Numbered from the stretch's first letter, positions 32,598 to 42,605 are shown. The stretch: 48,446 bases of DNA from Collinsella aerofaciens (GCF_028207065.1 NZ_JAQLFP010000021.1:1-48446), one strand, 5' to 3'. Notes: generated by a model not told the origin, from the sequence alone. Numbers and translations are program-made.

Positions 32598-34016
32598 TTA
32601 AGCGTCTTTCTTGGCAGTCAGATACTCAATGAACTCGGGACCGACGGTCGTAACGTCGCCGGCACCCATGGTGAGCAGCAGGTCGCCCTCGCCCACCATC
32701 TGCTCGAGCTCCTGATTGAGCTCAAGACGGCTGGAGCAGTACACGACCTCCTTGCCAGGATGCTTGGCGCGCACGGTATCGGCGAGCATCTTAGAGGTGA
32801 CACCCGGAATGGGCATCTCGCCAGCCGAGAACACATCAATCAGCAGCAGTTTATCGGCATTGGCAAATGCATCGGCAAAGTCGTCGCACAGGGCCTGCAG
32901 GCGCGAATAGCGGTGCGGCTGGAACACGACGTCGACGTGCTTGTAGCCCAGCGACGAAGCGGCAGCAAGCGTCGCCTTGATCTCGGTGGGGTGATGGCCG
33001 TAATCATCGACCACGGTGATGCCATCGATATCGCCCACGTGGGTAAAGCGACGGCGGACGCCCTCAAAGCTCGAGAGCGCCTTGGCGGCGGCGTCGATGT
33101 CAAGGCCCAGGACATGGGCGACGGTGAGCACCGCCGTGGCGTTGAGCATGTTGTGGCGACCGGGATTGCTCTTGATCTCCACAGCGTGCTCAGTGCCGTC
33201 CTCAAAGCGAACGATAAAGTCGCTCTGGATGCCCTTGACATCCGGGTGCATGCAGACGATGTCGTTGCTCTCGGCAAAGCCGTAGGAAAGCACGTGACGA
33301 CCCGTCGACTTGGCGAGCTCGACCAGATGCGGGTCCTCACCGCAGACGATGACGGTGCCGTCCTCGCCCACCAGGCTCATGAATTTGGCGAAAGTTGCCT
33401 CGATCTCCTCGATACCCGAGTAGTGATCGAGGTGGTCGGCCTCGACGTTGGTCACGATGACCACGTTGGGGTTCAGGAACAGGAAGGAGCTGTCGGACTC
33501 GTCGGCCTCGGCGACAAAGTAGTCGCCCGAGCCGTTCTTGCCGTTCGTGTCATAGCCCTCGACGATGCCACCGATCAAGAAGCTCGGATCCAGACCCATG
33601 CGGTCGAGCATGGTGGCGCACATCGAAGACGTGGTGGTCTTGCCATGCGTGCCGGCAACAGCGACGGTGGTGTAGCCGTGGCCCAAAGCAGAGAGCATCT
33701 TGGCACGGGGCCACACGGGAATACCAAGCTCGCGAGCGCGCACGAGTTCAGGGTTGGACTCCGGAATAGCGGTGGAGACAACAACCACGTCGGGCTTGAC
33801 CTCGTCGATCGTGGCGGCCTCATGGCCCACATGCACCTTCACACCAGCGCGGGTAAGCTGGCGGATATAACGTGACGTCTTAAGGTCGGAGCCGGTAACG
33901 GCATAACCGCGCTCGTGAAGAACGAGGGCGATGCCGCTCATGCCGGCGCCGCCGATACCGATAAAGTGGGCGCTCTTAAACTCGGGCGCGGAGGTTGCAG
34001 TCTGGGAATCAGCCAT
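32598..34016 (-). CDS. murC: UDP-N-acetylmuramate-L-alanine ligase
   Basis: 472 aa. Adds L-Ala to UDP-MurNAc, the first peptide-stem step. GIGGAGMSG (20-28) binds the UDP substrate, and the ATP loop is GTHGKTTTS (122-130). The central EADESDSSFL and ITNVEADHLDHY motifs and the C-terminal DDYGHHPTEIKATL are family features. Start: ATG with AAGGAG 11 nt upstream; a GTG nine codons earlier has no SD. The gap after murG is 97 nt. Confidence 0.97.
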   Translation of the reverse strand: MADSQTATSAPEFKSAHFIGIGGAGMSGIALVLHERGYAVTGSDLKTSRYIRQLTRAGVKVHVGHEAATIDEVKPDVVVVSTAIPESNPELVRARELGIPVWPRAKMLSALGHGYTTVAVAGTHGKTTTSSMCATMLDRMGLDPSFLIGGIVEGYDTNGKNGSGDYFVAEADESDSSFLFLNPNVVIVTNVEADHLDHYSGIEEIEATFAKFMSLVGEDGTVIVCGEDPHLVELAKSTGRHVLSYGFAESNDIVCMHPDVKGIQSDFIVRFEDGTEHAVEIKSNPGRHNMLNATAVLTVAHVLGLDIDAAAKALSSFEGVRRRFTHVGDIDGITVVDDYGHHPTEIKATLAAASSLGYKHVDVVFQPHRYSRLQALCDDFADAFANADKLLLIDVFSAGEMPIPGVTSKMLADTVRAKHPGKEVVYCSSRLELNQELEQMVGEGDLLLTMGAGDVTTVGPEFIEYLTAKKDA

Positions 34017-34113
34017 GTGCTCGTGTACTCCTTGCGTAAACACTGCCTGTAACCCGTTAACTGTACCGCACCTACCGAATCAGCGCGAGGGCGACCGACG
34101 ATATCCCGTCTAA

Positions 34114-35229
34114 CTAACGCAAACCCTCTACCGCATCGGCCAGAAGAGCGGCGGCCCTATCCTGAGCCAGACCACGCGCCGCCTGACGCATGGCGTCGCG
34201 CGCCGCCGCGTCATCGACCAGGTGCAGCAGTTCATCGGCAAAGGCAGAACCGTCGATATCGGCATCGGCGCAGAGCACACCGGCCCCGGCGTCGACCAGA
34301 TAACGGGCATTGGTGGTTTGGTGGTCGGCCGTCGCATGCGGATACGGCACGAGCACCGAGGGCACGGCGAGCGCAGCAATCTCGGCCACGCTCGATGCAC
34401 CCGAACGCGAGAGCACCAAATCGGCAGCAGCCAGCATATCGCCCATGTTGTCGATGTAAGGCTGGACGCGGTAACGCTTCGCCTCCTCGGGCGTCAGCGC
34501 CAAAGCGCGCTCGGTCTCCTCAAAGCCGTCGGCACCCGTCGAATGCAACACATAGAGGTTCTTGCGCGAAAGCAGCTCGTTTTTGAGCGAAGCCACGCGC
34601 TCGTTGAGGTGCTGGGCGCCAAGTGAACCGCCAAAGACGAGCAACAGCGTAGCGTCCTCGGGAACGCCAAGTGCCTTGCGGCCGCGAGCGCGATCGCCCT
34701 CGATTACCGAGCGACGTACGGGGTTGCCGGTCATGAGCACGTGGCCAGGGTCACCTTCGCGCTCAAAGACCGAACGCGCTGCCGGCACCGAGATGCACAC
34801 GCGGGCGGCGTGGGAGTTCATCATCTTGTTGGCCAGGCCCGGAACAGAGTTCTGCTCATGCAGCAGATACGGAACGCCCGCGCCCTTGCACCACCCCAGC
34901 AGCGGAACCTCGACATAGGCACCAAAACCAATGGCGGCATCGGGCTTGCCGACCTTTGAGAAATGACTGGCGAGCGCACGTTTGGCCTTGTTGACACGCC
35001 ACAGCGAGGTCAGCGCCGTCCAAGGACGGGAGCGGTCGAAGCCCGTGACCGTAATGGGCACAAAATCAAACCCAGCCTCGGGGACCAGACGACCCTCGAG
35101 CTTGCGCGACTGACCCACGAACACAACGTGGTGGCCACGGTCACGCAGTTCTTCGGCCAAGGCGAGCGCGGGGTTGATGTGTCCTGCCGTGCCGCCGGCT
35201 GCAATAGCAACGGTCATTTTATCGGTCAT
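34114..35229 (-). CDS. murG: UDP-GlcNAc-undecaprenyl-PP-MurNAc-pentapeptide transferase
   Basis: 371 aa. Converts lipid I to lipid II on the inner face of the membrane. GT-B glycosyltransferase with GGTAGHINPA (12-21) and the second Gly-rich loop GGSLGAQHLNE (about 195-205). LSRSGASSVAEIAALAVPSVLVPYP (about 270-294) forms the UDP-GlcNAc site. Start: ATG with AAGGGAC 6 nt upstream; it overlaps the ftsW end by 11 nt. A second in-frame ATG (35217) just after the ftsW stop is an alternative. Confidence 0.96.
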   Translation of the reverse strand: MTDKMTVAIAAGGTAGHINPALALAEELRDRGHHVVFVGQSRKLEGRLVPEAGFDFVPITVTGFDRSRPWTALTSLWRVNKAKRALASHFSKVGKPDAAIGFGAYVEVPLLGWCKGAGVPYLLHEQNSVPGLANKMMNSHAARVCISVPAARSVFEREGDPGHVLMTGNPVRRSVIEGDRARGRKALGVPEDATLLLVFGGSLGAQHLNERVASLKNELLSRKNLYVLHSTGADGFEETERALALTPEEAKRYRVQPYIDNMGDMLAAADLVLSRSGASSVAEIAALAVPSVLVPYPHATADHQTTNARYLVDAGAGVLCADADIDGSAFADELLHLVDDAAARDAMRQAARGLAQDRAAALLADAVEGLR

Positions 35230-36739
35230 GGTAGTCCCTTCGTACACGCGGTCCCTGGTCGTCGGTACGCAGACGCGCCGACGGGTCCGAGTTCAAATCG
35301 ATTCGATTATATCCGCCGCCCGCGTTGCGAGGGCTGGGGCGCTGCGGACGACCTTGCGGAGCCATTCGCGGGCGTGGACGAGCTGCCGGCTCGGATGCAG
35401 AACCATCCAGAACGGTAAAGCCGCTACGCGAAGGTCGTTCACCGCGCACATGGGCTACGCCGGCGGTACTCTCATCCATAACGGCAAAGCTCTCGCGGCG
35501 ACGGTCGTACTCATCGCGACGGGCGCTCTCGTACGAAACGCGCAGGATCAGACCGGCGAGCATAAGCGACACAATAATCGACGAACCGCCGTAGCTAATA
35601 AACGGCAACGGTTTGCCCGTCATGGGAAACACGTTGAGGATGCCCAACGCGTTAATCAAAAACTGCACCGCGAGAATGACCGCGGAGCCAGACGCCATAA
35701 GCGCGCCCCGACGATCGGTCGCCTGCTCGGCAATGCGAAACGCCGAATAGATCAGCATCGCAAACACCAAGAAGAACAGCACGGTTCCGACAAAACCGAC
35801 TTCCTCGCCAATGATGGCCAGGATGTAGTCATTGTGCGCCTCGGGCAGATACGAGTACTTCATGGTTGAGTTGCCGATGCCACGGCCGAACAGACCGCCC
35901 GAGGCAAAGGCCATGATGGCAAGCGTGGCCTGATAGCCGTCACCATACTCGTCGGCCCAAGGGTTCAAGGCAACCTGAATACGCACCATACGGTACGGCT
36001 CTGCAACAAGCGCAATCACGATCACGAGAATGCCGAAGATTAGCACGCCGATGATAAATCTGGGGTCGAGACCCGCAAACAACGCCATGCACATGAGGGT
36101 CAACAGGATGATCAGGACAGTACCGAAATCGGGCTGGATAAAGATCAGAAAGAGCGAAATGCCCAAGTAGATGCCCATCTTGCGAAGGAATTCGTTGATG
36201 TTGCCACCGGGCGAAAAGAAACGATCAAGCATGATGGCCGAATACGCAATGGCAAATGGCTTTAAAAACTCGGAAGGCTGGAACTGAATACCGGCGATGT
36301 TGAGCCAGCGCGTGGCGCCACGGCTGCCGCTGCCCACCAAGAACACCAGAAGCAGTAGCCCCATCATGCCGATGAGGAAGATCCTGAGCACGTCTTCCCC
36401 AAACCAACTGTCCGGCAAGATGCGCACGATGGCAACCATAGCCAGCACGCCAACTCCGGCAAACGCGGCTTGTCGAAACAGAAAAAACGTCGCCGAGCCA
36501 TTCTCGTGCAGCGCCTCGACCGAAGACGCCGAGTACACCATCAGCAGGCCAAAGCACACCAAGGTAAACAGGCAGGCCATGAATATCAAACGGGGGCGCA
36601 TGATACGGGCGGGAACGCCGGCAATATAGCGTTCGCTAAACGTCTGCCCGCCGCGACCGGAACGCGGTGTGCTGCGCCGCGAGGAAGCACGGTCCGAGTC
36701 GGGCCTCCTCATACCTTGTCGGGGGCTCTCCTCTCTCAC
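35219..36739 (-). CDS. ftsW: SEDS peptidoglycan polymerase FtsW
   Basis: About 506 aa. Septal glycan polymerase of the SEDS family that works with FtsI. A basic ~45-residue N-terminal tail precedes about ten membrane spans. Family motifs are GATRWLNIAGIQFQPSEFLK (about 142-161), the region with the catalytic Asp between spans, and GMVPMTGKPLPFISYGG-like NVFPMTGKPLPFISYGGSS. A ~100-residue soluble C-terminal tail rich in Arg, Pro and Gly follows. Start: GTG 36739 is preferred because AGGGG lies 6 nt upstream. TTG 36745 touches the SD, and ATG 36712 lacks one. 9 nt after murD. Confidence 0.93.
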   Translation of the reverse strand: MREESPRQGMRRPDSDRASSRRSTPRSGRGGQTFSERYIAGVPARIMRPRLIFMACLFTLVCFGLLMVYSASSVEALHENGSATFFLFRQAAFAGVGVLAMVAIVRILPDSWFGEDVLRIFLIGMMGLLLLVFLVGSGSRGATRWLNIAGIQFQPSEFLKPFAIAYSAIMLDRFFSPGGNINEFLRKMGIYLGISLFLIFIQPDFGTVLIILLTLMCMALFAGLDPRFIIGVLIFGILVIVIALVAEPYRMVRIQVALNPWADEYGDGYQATLAIMAFASGGLFGRGIGNSTMKYSYLPEAHNDYILAIIGEEVGFVGTVLFFLVFAMLIYSAFRIAEQATDRRGALMASGSAVILAVQFLINALGILNVFPMTGKPLPFISYGGSSIIVSLMLAGLILRVSYESARRDEYDRRRESFAVMDESTAGVAHVRGERPSRSGFTVLDGSASEPAARPRPRMAPQGRPQRPSPRNAGGGYNRIDLNSDPSARLRTDDQGPRVRRDYHDR

Positions 36740-36748
36740 CGGCAACCC

Positions 36749-38155
36749 CTATTCCATTTGCGATTTCGCCGCAGCGGCAAGCTGGGCCACATAGTCCTTA
36801 AACACGCGGCCGCGCTCCTCATAGCCCGAGAACTCATCGAACGAAGAGCAGGCAGGAGAAAGTAAGATCACATCGCCACGGCTCGACAGCGAACGGGCGA
36901 CGTCCACGGCATCGCGCAGGTCATCCGCCTGGGCGATATCCACATCGCCATCGACATCGGCCTCGTCCATAGCGGCGGTGAAACGCTCGCGCGCATCGCC
37001 AAAGCAGACGACCGAGCGTACGTTATCCATAACAACGCGCGCGAAGTCCGTGAGCGGCGTGCCCTTATCGTGGCCGCCGAGCAGCAAGATCACGTCGTCA
37101 TCGGGAAATGCCGTCAGTGCCTTCTCGACCGCATCGGTGTTGGTCGCCTTGGAATCGTTGACGTAGCGCACGCCGTCAATCTCGCCACACGGCTCCACGC
37201 GGTGCTCGAGCGGCTGGAACGAGGCCAGACCGCGGCAGACGCCATCGACATCGGCACCGACTGCCAGGGCAGCCGTGGCAGCGCACAGGGCATTGATAGC
37301 ATTGTGATGGCCCGAAATCTTGAGCTCGGATGTAGCGATGAGCGGGGTCTCGACGCCCTTCAGGCGCACGATCATCTTGCCATCGCGTACAAAGGCGGCA
37401 TCCTCACCCTCAGGCTCGTCAAAGGCAACCTTGCAGATGCGACGACCCGGCGTGTAGATGTACTCATCGAACTCGTGAATGCCGGCGTCTTCGACGTCGA
37501 CAACCGCCAGATCGTCATCGACCATATTGTCAAACAGCTTGATCTTGGCAAGCGCATAGTTCTTATGGCTCTTATGCCAGCCCAAGTGGTCGGGAGTGAT
37601 GTTGAGCAGCACCGCCACGCGAGGATGAAGCTCGGCGGTCGTAGCAATCTGGTAGCTCGAGAGCTCGGCCACAAACCACTCGTTGTGGGCTCGGCCGTCA
37701 ATCTCGTTGACCGGCGGCTCGCCGATGTTGCCGACAGCTACGCTGACCTCGCCGGCAGCCTTGAGCAGATAATCAGTCAACGACGTGGTGGTCGTCTTGC
37801 CGTTGGTACCCGTGATGGCAATCCAGTTATCGGGCGACAGGCGATAGGCAAACTCGGGCTCACCCATAATCTGGGCGGCATGCTCGCGCCCGGCCTTAAA
37901 GAAGCCCGAGAACTCCGAGATGCCCGGGCACGTCACGCATACGTCATAGGCGCCCTCGACCTGTTCGGTCCCATAGACAAACGACGCACCAGCAGCCTCA
38001 AGCGCACGCGTGGCGTCATTGGGCTCAGAGGTGCCGCCGCCATACACGGTAACGGCGCTTACGCGCTCGGGATGTGCCAGCGCCCAGCGGGCGACATCGA
38101 GACCGGATTTGCCCTGACCCAAAACGAGCAGGCTAAAGACATCAGCAAGAGGCAT
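36749..38155 (-). CDS. murD: UDP-N-acetylmuramoylalanine-D-glutamate ligase
   Basis: 468 aa. Adds D-Glu to UDP-MurNAc-L-Ala. N-terminal Rossmann GQGKSGLDVAR (13-23), ATP loop GTNGKTTTT (116-124), NITPDHLGWH (about 189-198) and NDSKATNTDA (about 333-342) are the Mur ligase motifs. Start: ATG 9 nt after the mraY stop without a clear SD, probably coupled. Confidence 0.96.
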   Translation of the reverse strand: MPLADVFSLLVLGQGKSGLDVARWALAHPERVSAVTVYGGGTSEPNDATRALEAAGASFVYGTEQVEGAYDVCVTCPGISEFSGFFKAGREHAAQIMGEPEFAYRLSPDNWIAITGTNGKTTTTSLTDYLLKAAGEVSVAVGNIGEPPVNEIDGRAHNEWFVAELSSYQIATTAELHPRVAVLLNITPDHLGWHKSHKNYALAKIKLFDNMVDDDLAVVDVEDAGIHEFDEYIYTPGRRICKVAFDEPEGEDAAFVRDGKMIVRLKGVETPLIATSELKISGHHNAINALCAATAALAVGADVDGVCRGLASFQPLEHRVEPCGEIDGVRYVNDSKATNTDAVEKALTAFPDDDVILLLGGHDKGTPLTDFARVVMDNVRSVVCFGDARERFTAAMDEADVDGDVDIAQADDLRDAVDVARSLSSRGDVILLSPACSSFDEFSGYEERGRVFKDYVAQLAAAAKSQME

Positions 38156-38164
38156 GAAAGACCA

Positions 38165-39184
38165 CTATCCCAACTGGAAGAACAAAGCAAGGCCAACGGC
38201 ACCAAAGGCCGCAGCGATAATCCAAAAACGGATGACGACCTTGGTCTCGGCCCAGCCCTTCTTTTCGAAATGATGATGGATGGGCGCCATAAGGAAGACG
38301 CGCTTGTGCGTAAAGTGGAAGTAGACAACCTGAATCATTACCGACAGGGTCTCAACGATAAACAGGCCGCCGATGATGAGGGAGACGACCTCGGTGTTGG
38401 TCATGATGGACGTGCAGGCAAACGCGGCGCCCAGGGCAAGCGAGCCGGTATCGCCCATAAAGATGCTCGCCGGATAGCAGTTGAACCACAGAAAGCCCAA
38501 GCAGGCACCGGCACACGCGGTGCAGAAGATGGACAGGTTCACGTCTCCGTGCAAAAACGCCATGGCAGCCATGGCGAGCATGGCAATCATGGAGGTGCCA
38601 CCAGCAAGACCGTCAAGGCCATCGGTCAGGTTCACGGCATTAGAAAGACCGGCGATCATCAGCCAGCAAAAGACAATGTAGAGCCACGGGAACGAAAGGC
38701 CGCAGATGGTGGTCGAAAGAACACCGAGGTCAATCGTCAGGCCGCCGGGAAAACGAATCTCGGGGGCGACGCCGCACCAGTTGACGGCAAGTACCGTAAA
38801 GGTGACACAGATAATGGTTAGGCCGATCATCTTGGCATGAGGCGTCAGACCGAGCGAGCGCCCATGCGTAACGGAGGTCAGGTCGTCGATCAGGCCCAGC
38901 ACGCCGGTCGCCAGCGTGGCGAGCAGCACGAGCACGAGCTCGGTGGTGAGCTTGCCCATCAGCAGGCAGGTCAGCGAGATCGCGACGAGGATGACAACAC
39001 CACCCATGGTGGGCGTTCCCTGCTTAACCAAATGACGCTTGGGGCCGTCGGCACGAACCTGCTGGCCGATACCCTCGACCTTGAGCAGCTTGATCCACCA
39101 CGGCATGAGCAGCAGCGCAATGGCAGCGGCGATGCCAAGCCCCAAAAAAGCCTGATACGTTGGATACGAGGGATTGCCGAACAT
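38165..39184 (-). CDS. mraY: Phospho-MurNAc-pentapeptide transferase
   Basis: 339 aa with ten predicted membrane spans. It transfers phospho-MurNAc-pentapeptide to undecaprenyl phosphate, making lipid I. Conserved Asp100/Asp101 (LIDDLTS), NLTDGLDGLAGG (185-196) and MAPIHHHFEKKGW (about 302-314) are visible. Start: ATG 3 nt after the murF stop, with GGAAGGTG upstream inside murF. Confidence 0.97.
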   Translation of the reverse strand: MFGNPSYPTYQAFLGLGIAAAIALLLMPWWIKLLKVEGIGQQVRADGPKRHLVKQGTPTMGGVVILVAISLTCLLMGKLTTELVLVLLATLATGVLGLIDDLTSVTHGRSLGLTPHAKMIGLTIICVTFTVLAVNWCGVAPEIRFPGGLTIDLGVLSTTICGLSFPWLYIVFCWLMIAGLSNAVNLTDGLDGLAGGTSMIAMLAMAAMAFLHGDVNLSIFCTACAGACLGFLWFNCYPASIFMGDTGSLALGAAFACTSIMTNTEVVSLIIGGLFIVETLSVMIQVVYFHFTHKRVFLMAPIHHHFEKKGWAETKVVIRFWIIAAAFGAVGLALFFQLG

Positions 39185-39187
39185 GGG

Positions 39188-40612
39188 CTAGCACACACCT
39201 TCCACAAAGCGGTCGAGCTCAACAAAGCGGGAACCCTTGACCAGTACAACATCATGTTTTTCAAGCGCGCCGCCCATGCGGTCGAGCACCTGCTGATAAT
39301 CGGAGAACACCTGGATGCGGTCCTCGTCCATGCCCATCATGCGCGCGGCATCGGCCATAAGCTGGGCCAGCTCACCACCCACGCACGCCAGCATGTCGAG
39401 CTTCTTGGCGGCGGCATAGGCGCCCACGAGTTCATGCATGCGAGGGGCCTCATCGCCCATCTCGCCCATCTCGCCCAAGATCGCCATGCGAGACCCCGTG
39501 CACGAAAGCGAGCACAGTAGATCGAGGCCAGCAGCCATGGATTCGGCGCTGGCGTTATAGGAATCGTCGATGACGCGGGCACCGCTCTTGGCGCGCTTGA
39601 TCTCCTGGCGATGACCGGTAATCGTGAGGCCCCTAAAGGCAGCATCGATCTGCTCGGGCGTCACGCCCAGGCGATAGGCAACCGCGGCGGCCTTAACGGC
39701 ATTTGGGACGGACTGCACGCCGGGGATGGCAAGCATGGTATCGATTGTCTCGCCCTGACCAAAATCGAGCGTAAAGACCGGACGGCCCTCGTCATCAACT
39801 CGAACGTCGCGGGCACGGACCTCATCATCGTCCGAGACGCCGGCCAGCATCACGTCGATACCAGCAGGCTGGGCGAACGTATCGCGAATGAACGGCGTAA
39901 AGTCGTCCTCGCCGCCCAAAACCAGCAGCGGCAAGAAGTCGCCGGCGGCGCACATACCCTGGACAATCTCGGCCTTAGCGCGGGCGATGTTCTCGCGGCT
40001 ACCCAAAATGCCGATATGAGAGGTACCAATCTTGCTCACGATGGCAAGGTTGGGATTGGCGGACTGGGACAGGCGCTCGATCTCGTGGAAATGGTTCATG
40101 CCCATCTCGAGCACCAGGACCTCGGTATCGGCCGGAGCGGAAAGCACCGTGAGCGGCATGCCGATCAGGTTATTGAAATTGCCCTTGGTGGCCCAGACAC
40201 GATAGCGCTTGGCGAGCACGGCGGCGAGCACGTCCTTGGTCGTCGTCTTGCCGATAGAACCGGTAATACCAACGACCAGGCAGCCAAGCTCCAGACGGTA
40301 CGTGTGCGCCAAACGCAGCAGAAACTCCTCGGGATCATCGGTCAGCAAGATGGCACAGCCCTTGTCCTGCGCCAGCGAGACCAGCTCGGCCTCGGGCTCA
40401 CGCGTCATCACGACGGCGCCGGCGCCCGACTGGACGGCACGGGAAGCAAAATCATTGCCGTCGACGTTTTCACCGGGAAAGGCGACGAAAATCGTCCCTT
40501 CCTCGACCTGGCGCGAGTCGATAACGCACCCGCGGCATACCCGATCGGCTTCTCCCGTCACGGTTCGGGCCCCTGTTGCGGCCGCGAGGTTGTTGACGGC
40601 GATCTCTATCAT
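39188..40612 (-). CDS. murF: UDP-N-acetylmuramoyl-tripeptide-D-alanyl-D-alanine ligase
   Basis: 474 aa. Adds D-Ala-D-Ala to the UDP-MurNAc-tripeptide. N-terminal substrate domain with DSRQVEEGTIFVAFPG (32-47), ATP loop TGSIGKTTTK (117-126), LEMGMNHFHEIERLS (about 167-181) and the C-terminal domain with DDSYNASAESM. Start: ATG with GGGGAG 6 nt upstream. It follows ftsI directly; the murE gene that normally lies between them is missing. Confidence 0.96.
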   Translation of the reverse strand: MIEIAVNNLAAATGARTVTGEADRVCRGCVIDSRQVEEGTIFVAFPGENVDGNDFASRAVQSGAGAVVMTREPEAELVSLAQDKGCAILLTDDPEEFLLRLAHTYRLELGCLVVGITGSIGKTTTKDVLAAVLAKRYRVWATKGNFNNLIGMPLTVLSAPADTEVLVLEMGMNHFHEIERLSQSANPNLAIVSKIGTSHIGILGSRENIARAKAEIVQGMCAAGDFLPLLVLGGEDDFTPFIRDTFAQPAGIDVMLAGVSDDDEVRARDVRVDDEGRPVFTLDFGQGETIDTMLAIPGVQSVPNAVKAAAVAYRLGVTPEQIDAAFRGLTITGHRQEIKRAKSGARVIDDSYNASAESMAAGLDLLCSLSCTGSRMAILGEMGEMGDEAPRMHELVGAYAAAKKLDMLACVGGELAQLMADAARMMGMDEDRIQVFSDYQQVLDRMGGALEKHDVVLVKGSRFVELDRFVEGVC

Positions 40613-40739
40613 TGCAGCTCCCCTGTAAACCTAATAATGCTATCGGCGTATTGTATCCCAGCGCCGCGCATGCGTGGTGCAGGGCATGTGAACACCCCTC
40701 ATATGGGACAACAAACCACGCCCCAAAGATTGTAACCCC
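40613..40739 (-). promoter_or_regulatory. Gap between ftsI and murF with possible -10
   Basis: 127 nt, the longest gap inside the mraZ-murC part. GATACAAT on the minus strand gives a -10 candidate (TACAAT at 40650-40655) about 38 nt before the murF ATG. The -35 is poor. No trace of a murE reading frame remains. Confidence 0.3.
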
Positions 40740-42605
40740 CTACTTCGTGTGCGGGATACCCAGCACGTCGAGCGCGTTGGCCATAATGGACTGGAACGGC
40801 ACCGCAGCGGCATCTGAGCCGCTCGGCGTTCCGTCGAGCGTGATATAGCACAGCACCTTGGGCGATTGTGCCGGCGCAAAGCCCATAAAGGACGACATGT
40901 AGTTCTCCTTGAGGTAGCCGCCGTTCTCGTCGGCTCGTTCGGCCGTACCGGTCTTACCCGCCACGTCACAGCCGTCAACCGCGCCGCCAACGCCCGTTCC
41001 CTCGGACACGACCGTCTGCATGCACGATGTCACCTGGGATGCGGCGTCCTCAGAAATCGCGCGCTCGCCTTCGCCCCAGTCCTTCTCGTCGCCTTTGCTG
41101 GACTTATAGAAGTGCGGGGTCATCATCACGCCGCCGTTGGCGATGCCGCCCACGGCACGTGCGATCTCAATCGGCGAGACGGACAGCGCCTGTCCAAAGC
41201 TCATCGATCCCAGCGTGGCGCCGTCATACTGGTCACGCTCCTTGACGATGCCCAGGCTCTCGCCCGGAAAATCGACACCGGAGCTGTGACCTATGCCCCA
41301 CTTGTCCACATAGGCGGCAAAGTCGTCCGCACCGATCTTGCGCCCCACCAGGACAAAGCCCACGTTGGACGAACGGCGCATCATCTCGCGCACATCCATG
41401 GTCATGGCATAGTCGCGCTTGTCGGCATCGGTGACGGTATCGTCACCCACCTTGATGCTCGCCGGCACCTCAAACGACGTACTCGATCGCACGACGCCCA
41501 AGTCGAAGCCGGCGCCCGCCACGAGCGTCTTAAAGACCGAGCCGGGCTCGTAGGCGTCGGTGACCAGGCGCAAGTTCATATCCTCGGTCTTGGCGTTTTC
41601 CAGATCGGTCTGGTCGTAAGTCGGATACGAGCAGGCTGCCAAGATCTCGCCTGTCGTAGGATCGGTGACCAGCGCCGAGCCGTTCTTGGCCTTAGTCTTC
41701 TCAACTGCCTCTGCCAGGGCATCCTCGGCCGCACGCTGGATATTGACGTCGAGCGTCGTCACGATATCAACGCCGTCGACCGCAGCCACCTTTTTATAGG
41801 CACCGCCCGCGATATAGCTGCCGTCCCTCGCGCGCTCGCGCACAAGAGAACCGTTCGTACCGGTCAGAAGCTTGTTGTATTGCTTCTCGAGACCCGTCAA
41901 GCCGTCGTTGTCTACATTCACTACACCCAGCACCTGCGATGCCAGATTGCCGTATGGATATACGCGCTTCATGGCCTGCTCAAAAAGCACGCCGGGCAGG
42001 TTCTTCTTCTCCAGCGCCGCAGCATCGTCTTCGTCCACCTGGCGCTTGATATACACCCAGGTGCCATCGGACTCGACGAGCTTGCGGCAGGTCTTTTTAT
42101 CGATCCCAGTTGCCTTGACCAGCGCCGACACCGTCTTGTCAACATCCTCGACAAGCTGCGGGTTCACGGCGATGTTGCGACATTCGACCGACGACGCTAG
42201 CACGTTACCGTTGCGGTCGTAGATGGTGCCGCGTTTGGCATAGAGGGTCTGCGCAAGCAGGCGGCGCGCATCGGCACGCTCGCGCAGTTTATCGGCTTCG
42301 ACAATTTGATAGTCGGCAAGGCGAAAGACGCCCAAGCCCAAGCCAAACCCAATGAATCCCATGACGGCTTTGCGGCGAGGCAGAGGCGCGCCTGTGAGCC
42401 ATTCGGTCGACGAACTCTTGCGCGACCTGTTGTTATGCACTTGAGGGCCGCCCGAGCCGCGAAGTCGCGACGCCGGGTCGTTGCCACGGGACTGCCCGGC
42501 GTTGTAAGATTGCCGACCCGTTCCTTGATAACCAGAACGTCCCCGCGACGAGGGACGTCCAGAACCGCGGCCCCCATCGGAACCGCGGCGATAGTCATTT
42601 GTCAT
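40740..42605 (-). CDS. ftsI: Septal penicillin-binding protein (FtsI/PBP2-type transpeptidase)
   Basis: 621 aa. Class B PBP that cross-links septal peptidoglycan with FtsW. A disordered Arg/Gly/Ser-rich tail (1-75) precedes the membrane anchor (about 79-97) and the pedestal domain starting KRGTIYDRNGNVLA (about 124-137). The transpeptidase motifs are SVFK (Ser356), SSN (412-414) and KTGT (551-554). No PASTA domains follow. Start: ATG with a weak SD, 17 nt after the ftsL-like stop. Confidence 0.95.
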   Translation of the reverse strand: MTNDYRRGSDGGRGSGRPSSRGRSGYQGTGRQSYNAGQSRGNDPASRLRGSGGPQVHNNRSRKSSSTEWLTGAPLPRRKAVMGFIGFGLGLGVFRLADYQIVEADKLRERADARRLLAQTLYAKRGTIYDRNGNVLASSVECRNIAVNPQLVEDVDKTVSALVKATGIDKKTCRKLVESDGTWVYIKRQVDEDDAAALEKKNLPGVLFEQAMKRVYPYGNLASQVLGVVNVDNDGLTGLEKQYNKLLTGTNGSLVRERARDGSYIAGGAYKKVAAVDGVDIVTTLDVNIQRAAEDALAEAVEKTKAKNGSALVTDPTTGEILAACSYPTYDQTDLENAKTEDMNLRLVTDAYEPGSVFKTLVAGAGFDLGVVRSSTSFEVPASIKVGDDTVTDADKRDYAMTMDVREMMRRSSNVGFVLVGRKIGADDFAAYVDKWGIGHSSGVDFPGESLGIVKERDQYDGATLGSMSFGQALSVSPIEIARAVGGIANGGVMMTPHFYKSSKGDEKDWGEGERAISEDAASQVTSCMQTVVSEGTGVGGAVDGCDVAGKTGTAERADENGGYLKENYMSSFMGFAPAQSPKVLCYITLDGTPSGSDAAAVPFQSIMANALDVLGIPHTK

